Source of the DNA: Microvirga roseola
GTDB lineage: Bacteria; Pseudomonadota; Alphaproteobacteria; Rhizobiales; Beijerinckiaceae
DNA: 64,000 nucleotides
Direction of reading: 5' to 3'
Assembly (NCBI RefSeq): GCF_020866965.1
Contig: NZ_JAJATX010000013.1
Span: forward strand, 1 to 64,000
Shown: piece by piece, positions 36,704-44,758 of the stretch
How positions within the stretch are numbered: the first letter of the stretch is position 1
How the letters are laid out: every line of letters begins with the position of its first letter
Translations under genes and position numbers: made by a program
Notes under the pieces: generated by a model
The model's database searches: none
What the model was told of the DNA's origin: nothing
What the model saw: the letters and a program-made list of their open reading frames with translations, nothing else

Positions 36704-37417
36704 ATGAAGCTGTCCGCTCCAATCTATCGCTTGAAGCGCAAAGCGAAGCTCCTGTCCCGACAGGAAAGTATTCCGCTACACCAGGCGCTTGACCAAGTTG
36801 CCTTTCACGAAGGGTTTGGCAGTTGGAGCCTGCTCGCTGCCGGATACCCTTCGCTTACGCCCGCCAGCAAGCCGTTCGCGCAATTAGCGCCTGGAGATCT
36901 CGTGTTGGTGGGTGCGCGACCGGGACAAGGCAAAACCTTGATGAGCCTTGAGCTTGCGGTCGAAGCGATGAAGGCGGGAGAACGCAGCGCCTTTTATACT
37001 CTGGAATATACAGAGAAAGATGTCCTGGATCGTTTTCGCGTTATCGGGGTGGAACCGGCGCAATTCAATGACCTGTTCAAGCTCGATTGCTCTGATGTCA
37101 TCAATGCCGACTACATCATGAGGACACTGGCGGCAGCGCCTCGCGGCACATTGGTGGTTATCGACTACCTGCAATTGCTCGATCAGGGGCGTGAGAACCC
37201 GGCATTGGGGGTTCAGGTTGAAGCGCTAAAATCATTTGCGCAGGATCGCGGTATGATCTTGGTCTTTATCGCTCAAATCCACCGCTCGTACGACCCTTCG
37301 AAGAAACCGTGCCCTGATGCTCGAGATGTCCGGCTGCCGAACCCGCTGGACCTGAAGCTCTTCAATGAGCTGTGCTTTTTGAACGGTGGTGAGGTCCAGT
37401 TTCAGGCGGTGAATTAG
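36704..37417 (+). CDS. stand-alone DnaB-C-like RecA-fold ATPase
   Basis: A 237-residue protein. Residues about 60-237 correspond to the DnaB helicase C-terminal domain: LAPGDLVLVGARPGQGKTLMSLELAVEA (Walker A), FYTLEYTEKDV, LVVIDYLQLLD (Walker B, nearly identical to DnaB) and FIAQIHRSYDP (matching the DnaB SQLNRS element), ending at FNELCFLNGG. The DnaB N-terminal collar domain is absent; instead residues 1-52 (YRLKRKAKLLSR...LHQALDQVAFHEGFGSWSLLA) form a short helical module resembling one in plasmid- and toxin-associated proteins. Base composition is low in G+C for the window (29 of 60 at 36961-37020). Role unknown: a helicase accessory, inhibitor or defence ATPase. Confidence 0.75.
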   Translation: MKLSAPIYRLKRKAKLLSRQESIPLHQALDQVAFHEGFGSWSLLAAGYPSLTPASKPFAQLAPGDLVLVGARPGQGKTLMSLELAVEAMKAGERSAFYTLEYTEKDVLDRFRVIGVEPAQFNDLFKLDCSDVINADYIMRTLAAAPRGTLVVIDYLQLLDQGRENPALGVQVEALKSFAQDRGMILVFIAQIHRSYDPSKKPCPDARDVRLPNPLDLKLFNELCFLNGGEVQFQAVN

Positions 37418-37437
37418 AGATTTCATCGGAATCTCGG

Positions 37438-37465
37438 ACCGCGGACCGGATCAAACGTCCGCGGT
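37438..37465 (+). terminator. stem-loop after the DnaB-like gene
   Basis: A perfect 8-bp stem ACCGCGGA / TCCGCGGT with a 12-base loop, 20 bp past the TAG, followed by TTGGCCTT. No long T run. Confidence 0.5.
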
Positions 37466-37533
37466 TTGGCCTTCGGCAGTTATGGACTCCCAAGTTCGCC
37501 GCACGGCTTTGGAAGGACGACGGCCCTGCCCTT

Positions 37534-38004
37534 TCAAACCACCCCCGCCACCTTTGCGTCCAGCACCTTGGCCGCATCCTGCGGGCTCAGCTTCACCTGA
37601 AGCCCGCGCTGTCCTCCGTTGATGAAGACTTGCGCGTGCTCGAAGGCCGATTGCTCGATCAGGGTCGGCACGCGTTTCTTCTGGCCGAAGGGGCTGATGC
37701 CGCCGACATGGTAGCCGGTGATGCGCTCGGCATCGACGGGCTTCATCATCTGCGCCGCCTTGCCGCCGAGGCCTGAGGCCAGCTTCTTCAGGTTCACCTC
37801 CCGGTCGGAGGGCACGACCACGCAGGCGGGCTTGTTGTCGACCAGGACCATGAGGGTCTTGAGGACGCTGTTGGGGTCGGCCCCCATGGCCTCCGCCGCC
37901 TGCAGGCCGATGCGCTCCGCATTCGGGTCGTAGTCGTAAGAATGGACCGTGAAGGAAACGCCCGCCTGCTGGAGAGCGAGCGTGGCGCGGGTCGTCCTGG
38001 ACAT
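37534..38004 (-). CDS. ybaK: Cys-tRNA(Pro)/Cys-tRNA(Cys) deacylase
   Basis: A 156-residue YbaK-type trans-editing protein that hydrolyses Cys mischarged on tRNA-Pro. Signature segments: YDYDPNAERIGLQAAEAMGADPNSVLKTLMV, VVPSDREVNLKKLA (catalytic Lys), ITGYHVGGISPFGQKKRVPT and FINGGQRGLQVKLSP. Full length. It lies 34 bp downstream of ureE on the same strand. Confidence 0.94.
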   Translation of the reverse strand: MSRTTRATLALQQAGVSFTVHSYDYDPNAERIGLQAAEAMGADPNSVLKTLMVLVDNKPACVVVPSDREVNLKKLASGLGGKAAQMMKPVDAERITGYHVGGISPFGQKKRVPTLIEQSAFEHAQVFINGGQRGLQVKLSPQDAAKVLDAKVAGVV

Positions 38005-38038
38005 GGCTTTTCAGAAGGCAGGAAAGGCTTTCAGCCGA

Positions 38039-38653
38039 TCAGTGATCGTGCTTGTGCCCGTGGTGGTGGTGATGACCGCACCCGCAGCCGGGGCCATGCT
38101 CGTGATGATGGTCATGGTGGTGCTCGTGCTTATGGTCGTGCGCGTGGCCATGGCCGTGAGCGTGCCCATGATCATGGCCATGGCCATGATGGTGGTGATG
38201 GTCGTGCCCGTGGTCATGATCGCAGACATGGGCGCTGCGCTCCGGCTTGAAGGGGCGCTCCACCGGGGTTGCGGTGCAGCCCTGCCCACGGGCGAGTTCG
38301 GCAAGAGCCGGGCTGTCCTCGATATAGATTGCGTCCGCGGTGATCTCGGCCTGGCCGTGCTGGCTCCCGAGATGCCAGGCGAGCCGCATGAGGCGCAGGG
38401 GATTCTCGGCCCGGATCTCAAGGAGCTTCTCGGAGGCCGCCTTCACCTGCACGAGGTTTCCGTCCTCCAGCCGCAGCGCGTCGCCGTCGTTGATGGTGGT
38501 CTCCATGTCGAGGTCGAGCACGATCTCGGTGCCGCCCTCTCCCTTCAGCGCCGCCTGACGGCGGTTTCTGGCTGCGTAGTCCAGGGTCACCGTATCGACG
38601 ACACGGTCGGCCCTCACGGCGGGCTTGCGGACGATGGTGGCGACGCGGGGCAT
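38039..38653 (-). CDS. ureE: urease accessory protein UreE with an extended His-rich tail
   Basis: UreE is the nickel-delivery metallochaperone of urease. The N-terminal domain (residues 1-75, ending QVKAASEKLLEI) and the metal-binding C-terminal domain (LMRLAWHLGSQHGQAEI, with the conserved HLG..H pattern) are both present. The last 61 residues hold 33 histidines plus Asp, Gly and a CGCG motif, much longer than the ten or so His of the Klebsiella tail, so nickel storage is likely. No other ure gene is in the window. Total length 204. Confidence 0.92.
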   Translation of the reverse strand: MPRVATIVRKPAVRADRVVDTVTLDYAARNRRQAALKGEGGTEIVLDLDMETTINDGDALRLEDGNLVQVKAASEKLLEIRAENPLRLMRLAWHLGSQHGQAEITADAIYIEDSPALAELARGQGCTATPVERPFKPERSAHVCDHDHGHDHHHHHGHGHDHGHAHGHGHAHDHKHEHHHDHHHEHGPGCGCGHHHHHGHKHDH

Positions 38654-38698
38654 GGCTTGATCTCGGTGAATTCGGATGAGGACTTAAGTAAGCAGGCT

Positions 38699-38719
38699 GC
38701 CGGCTCAACCCAAGCCGGC
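38699..38719 (-). terminator. stem-loop after the guanine deaminase gene
   Basis: GCCGGCT / AGCCGGC 7-bp stem with a 7-base loop between the deaminase stop (38728) and the ureE start. The T run is poor; it may only attenuate between the two. Confidence 0.5.
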
Positions 38720-38727
38720 TTGGAGGA

Positions 38728-39213
38728 TTAATAGCGGATCTTGTCCGGCTTGTCCGCCCAGGCGTCGAAGACGGCCTTGGCCTCCAGGCTCGGCAAATGG
38801 TCCATGGGGATCAGGCGCTCGGAGGCGGGCTTGGGGATCTCGTTGTAGATCAGGCTGTCGTCGAAGCCGATCTCCGCCGCATCCTGGCGGGTATTGGCAT
38901 AGACGATGCGCGAGACCCTGGCCCAGTAGGCGGAGGCGAGACACATGGGGCACGGCTCGCAGCTCGTATAGAGGGTGGCGCCTTCGAGCGCGAAGTCGCC
39001 CACGGCCTCGCAGGCCCGGCGGATCGCCGTGACCTCCGCGTGCGCGGTCGGGTCTTTGGTGGAGGTCACCTGATTCCAGCCCTCGGCCAGGACCTGGCCG
39101 TCGCGCACGATCACGGCGCCGAAGGGGCCGCCGGCGCCCTCGTCCATGTGCTCGCGCGAGAGGTCGATGGCGCGCTTGAGATAGCGCTGATCGTCGGTCT
39201 TCATGTCGCTCAT
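38728..39213 (-). CDS. nucleoside/guanine deaminase (CDA-like)
   Basis: A 161-residue zinc deaminase of the cytidine-deaminase fold. Zinc and proton-shuttle residues are in PTAHAEVTAI (HAE) and TSCEPCPMC (PCxxC). The C-terminal block (AEIGFDDSLIYNEIPKPASERLIP) resembles the B. subtilis-type guanine deaminase. It converts guanine to xanthine, which suits its position 5 bp behind xdhC. Two ATGs, 39213 and 39204, are possible; neither has a strong ribosome site. TadA-type tRNA deamination is less likely. Confidence 0.88.
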   Translation of the reverse strand: MSDMKTDDQRYLKRAIDLSREHMDEGAGGPFGAVIVRDGQVLAEGWNQVTSTKDPTAHAEVTAIRRACEAVGDFALEGATLYTSCEPCPMCLASAYWARVSRIVYANTRQDAAEIGFDDSLIYNEIPKPASERLIPMDHLPSLEAKAVFDAWADKPDKIRY

Positions 39214-39218
39214 GCAGG

Positions 39219-40184
39219 TTATGTATCGTTTGAGGCGGCGGGAGGCGAGAGGTTTTGCGCCAGGGGACCGTGCTCCCGGACCTGGAGAAGCTGAGCCGTC
39301 ACCGAAGCCGCGATCACCGCCGGGTCCTTGTCCGCGATGCCGGGCAGCCCGATGGGGCAGACGAGGGAGCGGACTTTGTCCGCCGCCAAGCCCAGCTCCT
39401 GGAAACGCTTCTCGAACCGCGCCCGCTTCGTGGCGCTGCCGATCAGGCCGACATAGGGAAAATCACGCCTGAGCGCCGCCGCCGTGATCGCCATGTCGAG
39501 GGGGTGGTCGTGGGTCATGACCAGGATCAGCGCATTGGGCGGCGCCTGCTCGATCTCTGCCTCCGGGTCCTTCATGCGGACAGCCGTGGCGTTCGCCGGG
39601 ATATGGGAGGGAAAGGCGTCCTCCCGGTCGTCGAGCCAGCAGACGGCGAACGGCAGGGGCGCAAGCGCCAGGACAAGGGCCCGCCCTACATGGCCCGCCC
39701 CGAAGACGAGGACGGGCGTGCGGGCCTCGCCATGGGTCTCGCGCCACCCGGTCCAGGCGTCATCGCCCACCGCCGAGGAGAGATCCCGGACCACACGACC
39801 ATCCTCCAGGCGGCATTCGACCTCGAAGACGTCGCCTCCGCCCTCCGCCTCGACAAGAGGCGCAAGGTTGTCCAGGTCGCGCCTGTCGAAAGTCTCGACC
39901 AGGATCTTCACGCGCCCGCCGCAGCACTGGCCGAGATCCGGTCCCAGCGCCTGATCGACCATGCGGGCGGGCCCTCGCCCTTGCGCCAGCATTTCGCGGG
40001 CAATGTCGAGGATGCGGAATTCGAGCTGGCCGCCGCCGATCGTGCCATGGAAGGCTCCGTCCGGACGCACGACCATGCGCGCGCCGACCTCCCGGGGCGC
40101 GGAGCCCTTCACATCGTGCACGGTAATGAGGGCCGCCGCATCATGCCGGGCGACGAGATCGGCGAGCTGCCGCCACACTCTCAC
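39219..40184 (-). CDS. xdhC: xanthine dehydrogenase accessory protein XdhC
   Basis: A 321-residue XdhC/CoxI-type protein that binds molybdenum cofactor and helps insert its sulphurated form into xanthine dehydrogenase. The N-terminal domain (ITVHDVKGSAPREVGARMVV, GTIGGGQLEF) and C-terminal Rossmann domain (VLVFGAGHVGRALVLALA, VMTHDHPLDMAI, YVGLIGSATKRARF) are both complete. The GTG start at 40184 overlaps the xdhB stop (GTGA). Confidence 0.94.
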   Translation of the reverse strand: MRVWRQLADLVARHDAAALITVHDVKGSAPREVGARMVVRPDGAFHGTIGGGQLEFRILDIAREMLAQGRGPARMVDQALGPDLGQCCGGRVKILVETFDRRDLDNLAPLVEAEGGGDVFEVECRLEDGRVVRDLSSAVGDDAWTGWRETHGEARTPVLVFGAGHVGRALVLALAPLPFAVCWLDDREDAFPSHIPANATAVRMKDPEAEIEQAPPNALILVMTHDHPLDMAITAAALRRDFPYVGLIGSATKRARFEKRFQELGLAADKVRSLVCPIGLPGIADKDPAVIAASVTAQLLQVREHGPLAQNLSPPAASNDT

Positions 40185-42508
40185 CCCATCGGCCTCCCCC
40201 GAAGGGCCTCGCAGGCGCTTAAGACAGCCTCAGGCGTTACAGGCGCATTCAGCGGCACGGGCTGCGAGGGGTCGAGCGCATGGATCGCATCGGCCATGGC
40301 GCAGAAGACGCTGTTCGCCAGCATGACCGGCGGCTCGCCCACGGCCTTGGAGCGGTAGATCGTCTCCTCCCGGTTGGCATTGGGATAGAGCGACACGCGG
40401 AAATCGGCGGGAACGTCGGAGGCGACGGGAATCTTGTAGGTGGAAGGCGCGTGGGTCAGGAGCCGCCCTTCCCTGCTGAAGACCAGCTCCTCCGTGGTGA
40501 GCCAGCCCATGCCCTGCACGAAACCGCCTTCGATCTGGCCGATATCGATGGCTGGGTTCAGGGACTGGCCGACATCGTGCAGGATGTCCGCGCGCAGCAG
40601 CCTGTTCTCGCCTGTAAGCGTGTCGACGACAACCTCGGAACAAGCCGCCCCATAGGCGAAATAGAAGAAGGGCCGGCCCGTGGCCTTCTCGCGATCCCAG
40701 GTGATCTTCGGCGTCTTGTAGTGACCCGCCTCCGAGAGGTTGATGCGGGCGATGACGCATTTCCTCACCAGTTCCTCGAAGGGCATGCTCTCGTTGCCGA
40801 CGAAAACCCTGTCGTCGCGGAATTCGATCTGCTCTTCAGGCACGCCGTGGACCTCAGCCGCATGATCGATCATGCGCCGCTTGATGGCGCCTGCCGCGAT
40901 GCGGGCCGCCATGCCGTTGAGGTCGGAACCCGAGGACGCCGCCGTCGGCGAGGTGTTGGGCACCTTCGCGGTCGTGGTCGCCGTGATGCGCACGCGCTCC
41001 ATGGCGATGCCGAACTCCTCGGCTACCACCTGCGCCACCTTGATGTAGAGCCCCTGCCCCATCTCGGTGCCGCCGTGGTTCAGGTGCACGGAGCCGTCCT
41101 GATAGACATGCACCAGGGCACCCGCCTGGTTGAGCTGGGTCAGCGTGAAGCTGATGCCGAATTTCACAGGGGTGAGCGCAATGCCGCGCTTCATAATCGG
41201 CGAGGAAGCGTTGAAGGCCGCGATCTCCTCACGTCGCGCCCGGTAATCCGACGAACGCTCCAGCGTCTGCACGAGGCCGAGCAGCGTATCGGTCTCCTCC
41301 ACCTCCATCCCGTAGGGCGTGAGGTTCTCGCCTGGCCGGTAGAAATTGGCGTAGCGCACGTCGAGCGGATCGCGGCCCGTCGCCCAGGCGATCTGGTCGA
41401 TCACATGCTCGATGGCGAGCAGTCCCTGCGGCCCGCCGAAGCCACGAAACGCCGTGTTGGAGACCGTGTTCGTCCTCAGCCGCTTCGAGGCGATGCGCGC
41501 CGAAGGCAGCCAATAGGCATTGTCCGCATGGAACATGGCGCGGTCCACCACGCCGCCGGAGAGATCCGCCGAATAGCCGCAGCGTGCGAGAAGGTCGACC
41601 GCATAGCCCTGGATGCGGCCCTCATCGTCGAAGCCCGCCTTCCAGTCGCAGCGGAAATCGTGCCGCTTGCCGGTGAGGATGAAGTCGTCGTCCCGGTCGA
41701 GGCGCAGCTTGCAGGGCCGTCCGGTCACACGGGCCGCGAGCGCAGCGGTGACGGCCCATTGCGTCGCCTGGCTTTCCTTGCCGCCGAAGCCGCCGCCCAT
41801 GCGGCGCGTCTCGCAGGTCACGTAGGCGTCGGGAAGATCGAGGACGCGGGCGACCACATGCTGCACCTCCGTGGGGTGCTGCGTCGAGGAATAGACGTGC
41901 ATGTCGCCATCCTCGCCCGGCACCGCCAGCGCGACCTGGCCTTCGAGATAGAAATGCTCCTGTCCGCCGACTCGGAACTGCCCATTGAGCTGTCTGGGCG
42001 ACGCGGCGATGGCGGCTTCCGCATCCCCGCGGCCGAAGGCATAGTCCGGCAGCACGGTTTCCCCGCGCTCCAGCGCATCCTCGACCGTGACGCTGGGCGT
42101 CTCAACCTCGATTTCCATCACCGCTTTCTTGACGGCATGGCGCGCGATCTCGCGGCTGGTTGCGACGACGGCAAACACGGCCTGACCGTGAAAGCCGATC
42201 TCGTTCTCCACGAACAGCGGATCGTCCCCGAAAACGGGCGAGACGTCGTTCTTGCCCGGAATATCGGCAGCCGTGAGGACCGCGACGACGCCGGGGATGC
42301 TGCGCACGGTGGACACGTCGAGGGAGATCAGCCTTCCCCGCGCCTTCGGCGCCTGGCCGATCGCCACATGCAGCGTGCCCTCGGGCTCGCGGATATCGTC
42401 GATATACTGCGCGGTGCCCTGCACATGCTTGGGAGCGGAATCGTGCGGCAGCGGCTTTCGGACGTGGCGAAGGGTTTCCATGTCGCCGGGTTTCATCGGT
42501 GCATTCAT
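40181..42508 (-). CDS. xdhB: xanthine dehydrogenase molybdopterin-binding subunit
   Basis: A 775-residue large subunit that carries the molybdenum site and oxidises hypoxanthine and xanthine. Family blocks: GTAQYIDDI near residue 30, RRMGGGFGGKESQ (cofactor contact), NTAFRGFGGPQG (Arg for substrate binding), NHGGTEMGQGLYIKVAQVVA and the C-terminal KAVGEPPVMLANSVFCAM containing the catalytic Glu. Four bases separate it from xdhA upstream, and it overlaps xdhC downstream. Confidence 0.96.
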   Translation of the reverse strand: MNAPMKPGDMETLRHVRKPLPHDSAPKHVQGTAQYIDDIREPEGTLHVAIGQAPKARGRLISLDVSTVRSIPGVVAVLTAADIPGKNDVSPVFGDDPLFVENEIGFHGQAVFAVVATSREIARHAVKKAVMEIEVETPSVTVEDALERGETVLPDYAFGRGDAEAAIAASPRQLNGQFRVGGQEHFYLEGQVALAVPGEDGDMHVYSSTQHPTEVQHVVARVLDLPDAYVTCETRRMGGGFGGKESQATQWAVTAALAARVTGRPCKLRLDRDDDFILTGKRHDFRCDWKAGFDDEGRIQGYAVDLLARCGYSADLSGGVVDRAMFHADNAYWLPSARIASKRLRTNTVSNTAFRGFGGPQGLLAIEHVIDQIAWATGRDPLDVRYANFYRPGENLTPYGMEVEETDTLLGLVQTLERSSDYRARREEIAAFNASSPIMKRGIALTPVKFGISFTLTQLNQAGALVHVYQDGSVHLNHGGTEMGQGLYIKVAQVVAEEFGIAMERVRITATTTAKVPNTSPTAASSGSDLNGMAARIAAGAIKRRMIDHAAEVHGVPEEQIEFRDDRVFVGNESMPFEELVRKCVIARINLSEAGHYKTPKITWDREKATGRPFFYFAYGAACSEVVVDTLTGENRLLRADILHDVGQSLNPAIDIGQIEGGFVQGMGWLTTEELVFSREGRLLTHAPSTYKIPVASDVPADFRVSLYPNANREETIYRSKAVGEPPVMLANSVFCAMADAIHALDPSQPVPLNAPVTPEAVLSACEALRGRPMG

Positions 42509-42512
42509 GACC

Positions 42513-43994
42513 CTACTCCGCCGCTTCGAGCGCCTCGCGCTGGCCGACGATGCGGGTTGCGCGGGTCTGGCCGGAGGCCGTTTCGCTCAAGGCCTTGAAC
42601 AGGAGGTTGCGGGCGACGGTGCTGCGATAGGCGGCCGAGGCCCGGTGATCGTCAAGTGGCTGGTAATCGCGCCCCATGGCAGCTAGCGCCTCGCCCCAGG
42701 ACGACGGCTCATCGAGCGAGATGCCCACGAGCGCCCGTTCCGCCTCCGCAGCCCGCTTCGGGATGCCCGCCATCCCGCCGAAGGCGATGCGGACCTGCCG
42801 GATCGTGCGGCCCTCGAGGGTAAACCTGAAGGCTCCCATGACGGCGGAAATGTCCTCGTCGAAGCGCTTCGAGACCTTGTAGGCGCGGAAAATCTCGTCC
42901 GCCTTCAGCTTCGGCACGGTCACGCGGCGTACGTATTCACCGAGCTGCCGGTCCTGCCTGCGATAGGCGAGGAAGAAGTCCTCGAGGGGAAGCGTACGGA
43001 CCCGATCGCCCTGCCGCAGCTCCAGCTCCGCACCGAGCGCGATCAGCGCCGGGGGCAGATCGCCGATGGGCGAGCCGTTGGCGATATTGCCGCCGACCGT
43101 GCCCGAAGCGCGGACCTGGGCCGATCCGAAGCGGCGCACAAGCTCGCCGAGATCGGGATCGAGATGGGCGAGCGAGGAAGAGGCCTCTGCATGGGTCGCC
43201 GTCGCGCCGATGACAATCGCCTCCGCGCTGTCGTCGATGACATCGAGCCCGGCGACGCGCCCAAGCCAGATGATCTTTTCCAGCTCGGCCATGCCCTTGG
43301 TGATCCAGAGGCCCACATCGGTGCATCCGGCGACGAGCGTCGCGTCGGGATGCGCGGCATAAAGAGCAGCAAGCGAATCCTCGCTGGCGGGAGCGGCGAA
43401 GAAGCTCGCCTCATCGCCGATGAAAACGTCACGGCCGTCGGCGAGGCTCGCCAGCTCCCGCGCCGTCTGCTCATTGGCTTTCGAGAATGGGTCGCCAGGC
43501 TCTTGTCCGCAGGCGTCGAGAGCCGCATCCACGATGGGCCGGTAGCCCGTGCAGCGGCAGAGATTGCCGGCCAGCGCATCGTTGACGTGCTCGCGGCTCA
43601 CGGGCCTCTCGCCATGCTGGTAGAGGGTGAACAGGCTCATCACGATGCCGGGCGTGCAGAACCCGCATTGAGAGCCATGATGGGCGACCATCGCTGCCTG
43701 GACTGGGTGTAGTTCGCCGGAGGCCGCAAGATCCTCGACCGTCACGAGCTCCGCGCCATCGACCTGACCGAGAAGCAGGATGCAGGCATTGACGGGCTCA
43801 TAATGGACACGCCCGCCCCTCACGCGCCCGAGGGCCACGGTGCAGGCACCGCAATCGCCCTCCGCGCAGCCCTCCTTCGTGCCGACCCGGCGCTCCTGGA
43901 GCCTCAAGTAGTCCAGAAGCGTGGTGCGCGGATGGAAGCCTGAAACCTCGACGGCCTGCCCCTGCCGCCAGAACCGAATTCTGTCTCGTACCAC
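42513..43994 (-). CDS. xdhA: xanthine dehydrogenase small subunit
   Basis: A 493-residue subunit with two [2Fe-2S] domains and an FAD domain that passes electrons to NAD+. Cluster ligands: CAEGDCGACTVAL, then GSQCGFCTPGIVMSLF and GNLCRCTGYRPI. The FAD domain (from about residue 195) shows TLVAGCTDVGLWITKG and GGNIANGSPIGDLPPALIAL. Translation begins at a GTG preceded by GGAGGA. First gene of xdhABC-deaminase; no XdhR-like regulator is adjacent. Confidence 0.96.
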   Translation of the reverse strand: MVRDRIRFWRQGQAVEVSGFHPRTTLLDYLRLQERRVGTKEGCAEGDCGACTVALGRVRGGRVHYEPVNACILLLGQVDGAELVTVEDLAASGELHPVQAAMVAHHGSQCGFCTPGIVMSLFTLYQHGERPVSREHVNDALAGNLCRCTGYRPIVDAALDACGQEPGDPFSKANEQTARELASLADGRDVFIGDEASFFAAPASEDSLAALYAAHPDATLVAGCTDVGLWITKGMAELEKIIWLGRVAGLDVIDDSAEAIVIGATATHAEASSSLAHLDPDLGELVRRFGSAQVRASGTVGGNIANGSPIGDLPPALIALGAELELRQGDRVRTLPLEDFFLAYRRQDRQLGEYVRRVTVPKLKADEIFRAYKVSKRFDEDISAVMGAFRFTLEGRTIRQVRIAFGGMAGIPKRAAEAERALVGISLDEPSSWGEALAAMGRDYQPLDDHRASAAYRSTVARNLLFKALSETASGQTRATRIVGQREALEAAE

Positions 43995-44107
43995 GTTCGT
44001 CCTCCGCCGGTTGACCCGGCGCCGTTATGGTGGGCCGGGTCGAAGGGCGGAGCAAGGTTTTTTCGCCGGGGACCAGCTCGATCGGGCAGGCTCCTGGCGC
44101 TCGCAGC

Positions 44108-44548
44108 TTACCAGTTGCCCGTATTGGGCATGGAGGCCCAGGGCTCCTGCGGGGCCTTGGGCTCGCCGCGCTGGAGCAGCTCGATGGAGATGTTGTCGGG
44201 CGTCTTGATAAAGGCCATGTAGCCGTCCCGAGGCGGGCGGTTGATGGTGATGCCCGCATCCATCAGCTTCTGGCAGGTCTCGTAGATGTCATCGACCCGA
44301 TAGGCGAGATGGCCGAAATTCCGGCCGCCGGCATATTCGTGCTCGTCCCAATTGTAGGTGAGCTCAAGCAGCGGCGCCTTCGTGTCCTTCGCCTTCTCGA
44401 CATCATCGGGCGCAGCAAGAAACACGAGCGTAAAGCGCCCCTTTTCGTTCTCGATCCGACGGACCTCGACGAGCCCGAACTTGTTACAGAGGAAGTCGAG
44501 GGATTGTTCGAGATTCGAGACTCGAACCATCGTGTGAAGGTATTCCAT
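44108..44548 (-). CDS. gloA: lactoylglutathione lyase (glyoxalase I)
   Basis: A 146-residue VOC enzyme that isomerises the methylglyoxal-glutathione adduct. It starts YLHTMVRVSNLEQSLDFLCNKFGL (His metal ligand) and contains LLELTYNWDEHEYAGGRNFGHLAYRVDDIY (Glu and His ligands) and FIKTPDNISIELLQ (last Glu ligand), as in nickel-type GloA. The frame stays open to 44635, but the ATG at 44548 gives the canonical start. Its leader holds a tandem 15-bp repeat that doubles the ribosome-binding site. Confidence 0.94.
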   Translation of the reverse strand: MEYLHTMVRVSNLEQSLDFLCNKFGLVEVRRIENEKGRFTLVFLAAPDDVEKAKDTKAPLLELTYNWDEHEYAGGRNFGHLAYRVDDIYETCQKLMDAGITINRPPRDGYMAFIKTPDNISIELLQRGEPKAPQEPWASMPNTGNW

Positions 44549-44578
44549 GAACGCCTCTCCTTTGAACGCCTCTCCTTT
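44549..44578 (-). repeat. tandem duplicated ribosome-binding unit before gloA
   Basis: Two perfect head-to-tail copies of a 15-bp unit (44549-44563 and 44564-44578), reading AAAGGAGAGGCGTTC on the coding strand, directly precede the gloA ATG. Each copy carries an AAGGAG Shine-Dalgarno core. Confidence 0.85.
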
Positions 44579-44758
44579 GGTCGGGGTAGGTGATGGCGCA
44601 TTTGGCCCAGAGATCAAGAGCAACCGATTTGCCAAGCGGAAAAACCCTTGGAAACGCTCAAGAGGAAGTGACTTTCAAAGGCCGCTGCTTCAGACAGACT
44701 CGCTCACTACTGCCAGAATCTCAGTCCACGCGGAAACTTAGTTTCAAGAAAGCCGCAG

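Noticed and set aside
36367-36722. Short plus- and minus-strand frames in the dusA/DnaB-like gap
   Set aside because: No ribosome sites, no domain likeness, and they overlap the leader elements of the ATPase gene.
38050-38240. Short repeated CATGG/TGGTGGT-like units resembling a small repeat array
   Set aside because: They are the codons of the His-rich UreE tail; unit length is irregular, so this is neither CRISPR nor a tandem repeat locus.
40280-42598. 772-codon open frame antisense to xdhB
   Set aside because: High-GC shadow of a well-supported gene: His/Arg/Asp-rich translation with no family likeness and no ribosome site.
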